This document shows positions 63,069 to 64,000 of a stretch of DNA of 64,000 nucleotides, in pieces; the stretch's first letter is position 1; each line of letters begins with the position of its first letter. The stretch lies in assembly GCA_950097015.1 (NCBI GenBank), contig CATNEN010000003.1:1999501-2063500 (forward strand). Direction: 5' to 3'. The position numbers and the translations under genes are program-made. This DNA comes from Macrostomum hystrix. Taxonomy: Eukaryota > Platyhelminthes > Macrostomidae. The notes beneath the pieces were generated by a model. It was not told the origin of the DNA, made no database searches, and was given only the letters and a program-made list of their open reading frames with translations.

Positions 63069-64000
63069 GTTGTAAACACGACTATAAATAACACACGTTG
63101 TATGCATTAGTCAGCGCCCCATTAGTTTCACTTCAGGCAAAAATTAGTACAGAAATTTGTCACTTCTGCCATAGACTACGATTTTATATGCTAGCTGAGT
63201 GAGTGTGGGACATGATTCTAGCCCCCTCAAGTTGGTTGGTCAGCCTACAAGCCCGAAGCTTCCTATCTTTTAGTTTTTGTCTATGGCCGATTCAGACAAA
63301 GCCAATATTTCCCACACCCTGCGAAGGTGTTGTCCAACCTTCGCTTCACACTTTTTGGACATAGACTATAATTTCAGACAGCCCCAGTATCGAAAGTTTT
63401 TTTAAGTACGGTGACAAGCAAACTACGAGCGTAGCAGTCTTTTAGCGTCACCCCGGCCCAACTGCTCGATCGACCTGCTAACGGTTTAATTGCGCAACAG
63501 CATTACATTTGGTCAGCAGCAGCTGCCAAAAGTGCCAACAAATAGAGCAGCAGTAGCAGAAGAAGTAGCAGCCAAGCAGCAGCAACCAGCAGTAGCAACA
63601 TCAAAAACAGTGGCAACCTTTCTGCCAGCATCGGTTAGAGGTGAGATCAATATTTGTATGTGTATGTATAGCATTAGTTAGCGACGTGAAATACATCACT
63701 GTATTAATATACTTTAGCATAGCCATTTTCGTGTTTATTTGCTGTCGTCGTTGCTGCCGCAGCCAGTCATTAATATATCATTTAAAGAGTCAAAGATTCG
63801 GTGTCAACCGGATTTGACTTCTATAGTTAATGTGCACATCAAGGAATTTTATTAAAAAAGTGTCATCCAATTTATATCAAATTTATTTCTATACTGAAGC
63901 TCTTCTATTATGTAAACATAGTTTATGTACCCCAATAGAATATCTTAAAATATACCTTAGTTAAAAAATATCGTATTCATCATTGATCACAGGGGCCTTG
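63069..64000. other. Right-end region; possible first exon of an unseen gene
   Basis: At about 63500-63640 the plus strand is rich in cagcag and gtagca and reads a Gln/Ala/Val-rich frame (QQQLPKVPTNRAAVAEEVAA) that ends near a possible donor (ttagag|gtgaga, about 63640). No ATG is in frame at a convincing place. The rest is AT-rich with nothing recognisable. Confidence 0.25.

Overview
This is animal nuclear DNA. Genes are split by GT-AG introns, intergenic and intronic DNA is AT-rich, and the coding exons belong to conserved animal families. I see no operon, bacterial promoter or rRNA gene. Two tRNA-derived SINE families, about 18 minisatellite arrays (roughly a quarter of the window), Helitron and hAT-type elements, a Mag-like Ty3/Gypsy element and probable splice acceptors just before start codons all suggest a repeat-rich invertebrate. 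A free-living flatworm of the Macrostomum type is my best guess. That assignment is inference from memory of such genomes, not a proven identification.

Host genes, left to right: the 5' part of SF3A1 (minus; 17S U2 snRNP splicing factor, runs off the left edge); a two-exon rhodopsin-like GPCR (minus, 8133-4495); a one-exon archease gene (minus, 17430-16960; partner of the RtcB tRNA ligase); PRMT3 (minus, 32068-21756, six coding exons); an intronless secreted C-type lectin-like gene (plus, 27701-28489) nested in PRMT3 intron 3; and plastin/fimbrin (plus, 47364-58534, five coding exons). I see no shared pathway. The mix of splicing, tRNA ligation, arginine methylation and actin bundling looks like ordinary unlinked genes, with the GPCR and lectin as lineage-specific additions.

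Mobile DNA: a complete 4.6-kb Ty3/Gypsy element (32991-37606) with identical 303-bp LTRs and a TATAT target duplication; a 2.27-kb Helitron with both canonical ends and only the helicase C-terminus (39056-41325), itself holding a 275-bp hAT MITE; an inverted-repeat element (41846-43147) whose centre carries two TA-flanked MITEs sharing one TA; an 881-bp hAT-type element 31 bp inside plastin intron 1; and a 612-bp solo LTR that splits a decayed ZMYM/Crypton-like recombinase pseudogene (61790-63068). An ISXO2/Merlin-like transposase scrap lies at about 41535-41660.

Tandem arrays: the largest (9452-14950, 34-bp unit, about 160 copies) separates the GPCR from archease. PRMT3 introns 2, 3, 4 and 5 and plastin introns 1 and 2 each carry private arrays of different unit length. 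Most long ORFs in these arrays, and SINE-derived ORFs, are artefacts of repeated sequence and are not annotated as genes.

No clearly new biochemical system is visible. The best leads are the retrotransposon whose tRNA-primer site overlaps its gag start codon, the precisely readable nests of transposons, the nested lectin gene, and the hierarchical structure of the satellite arrays.
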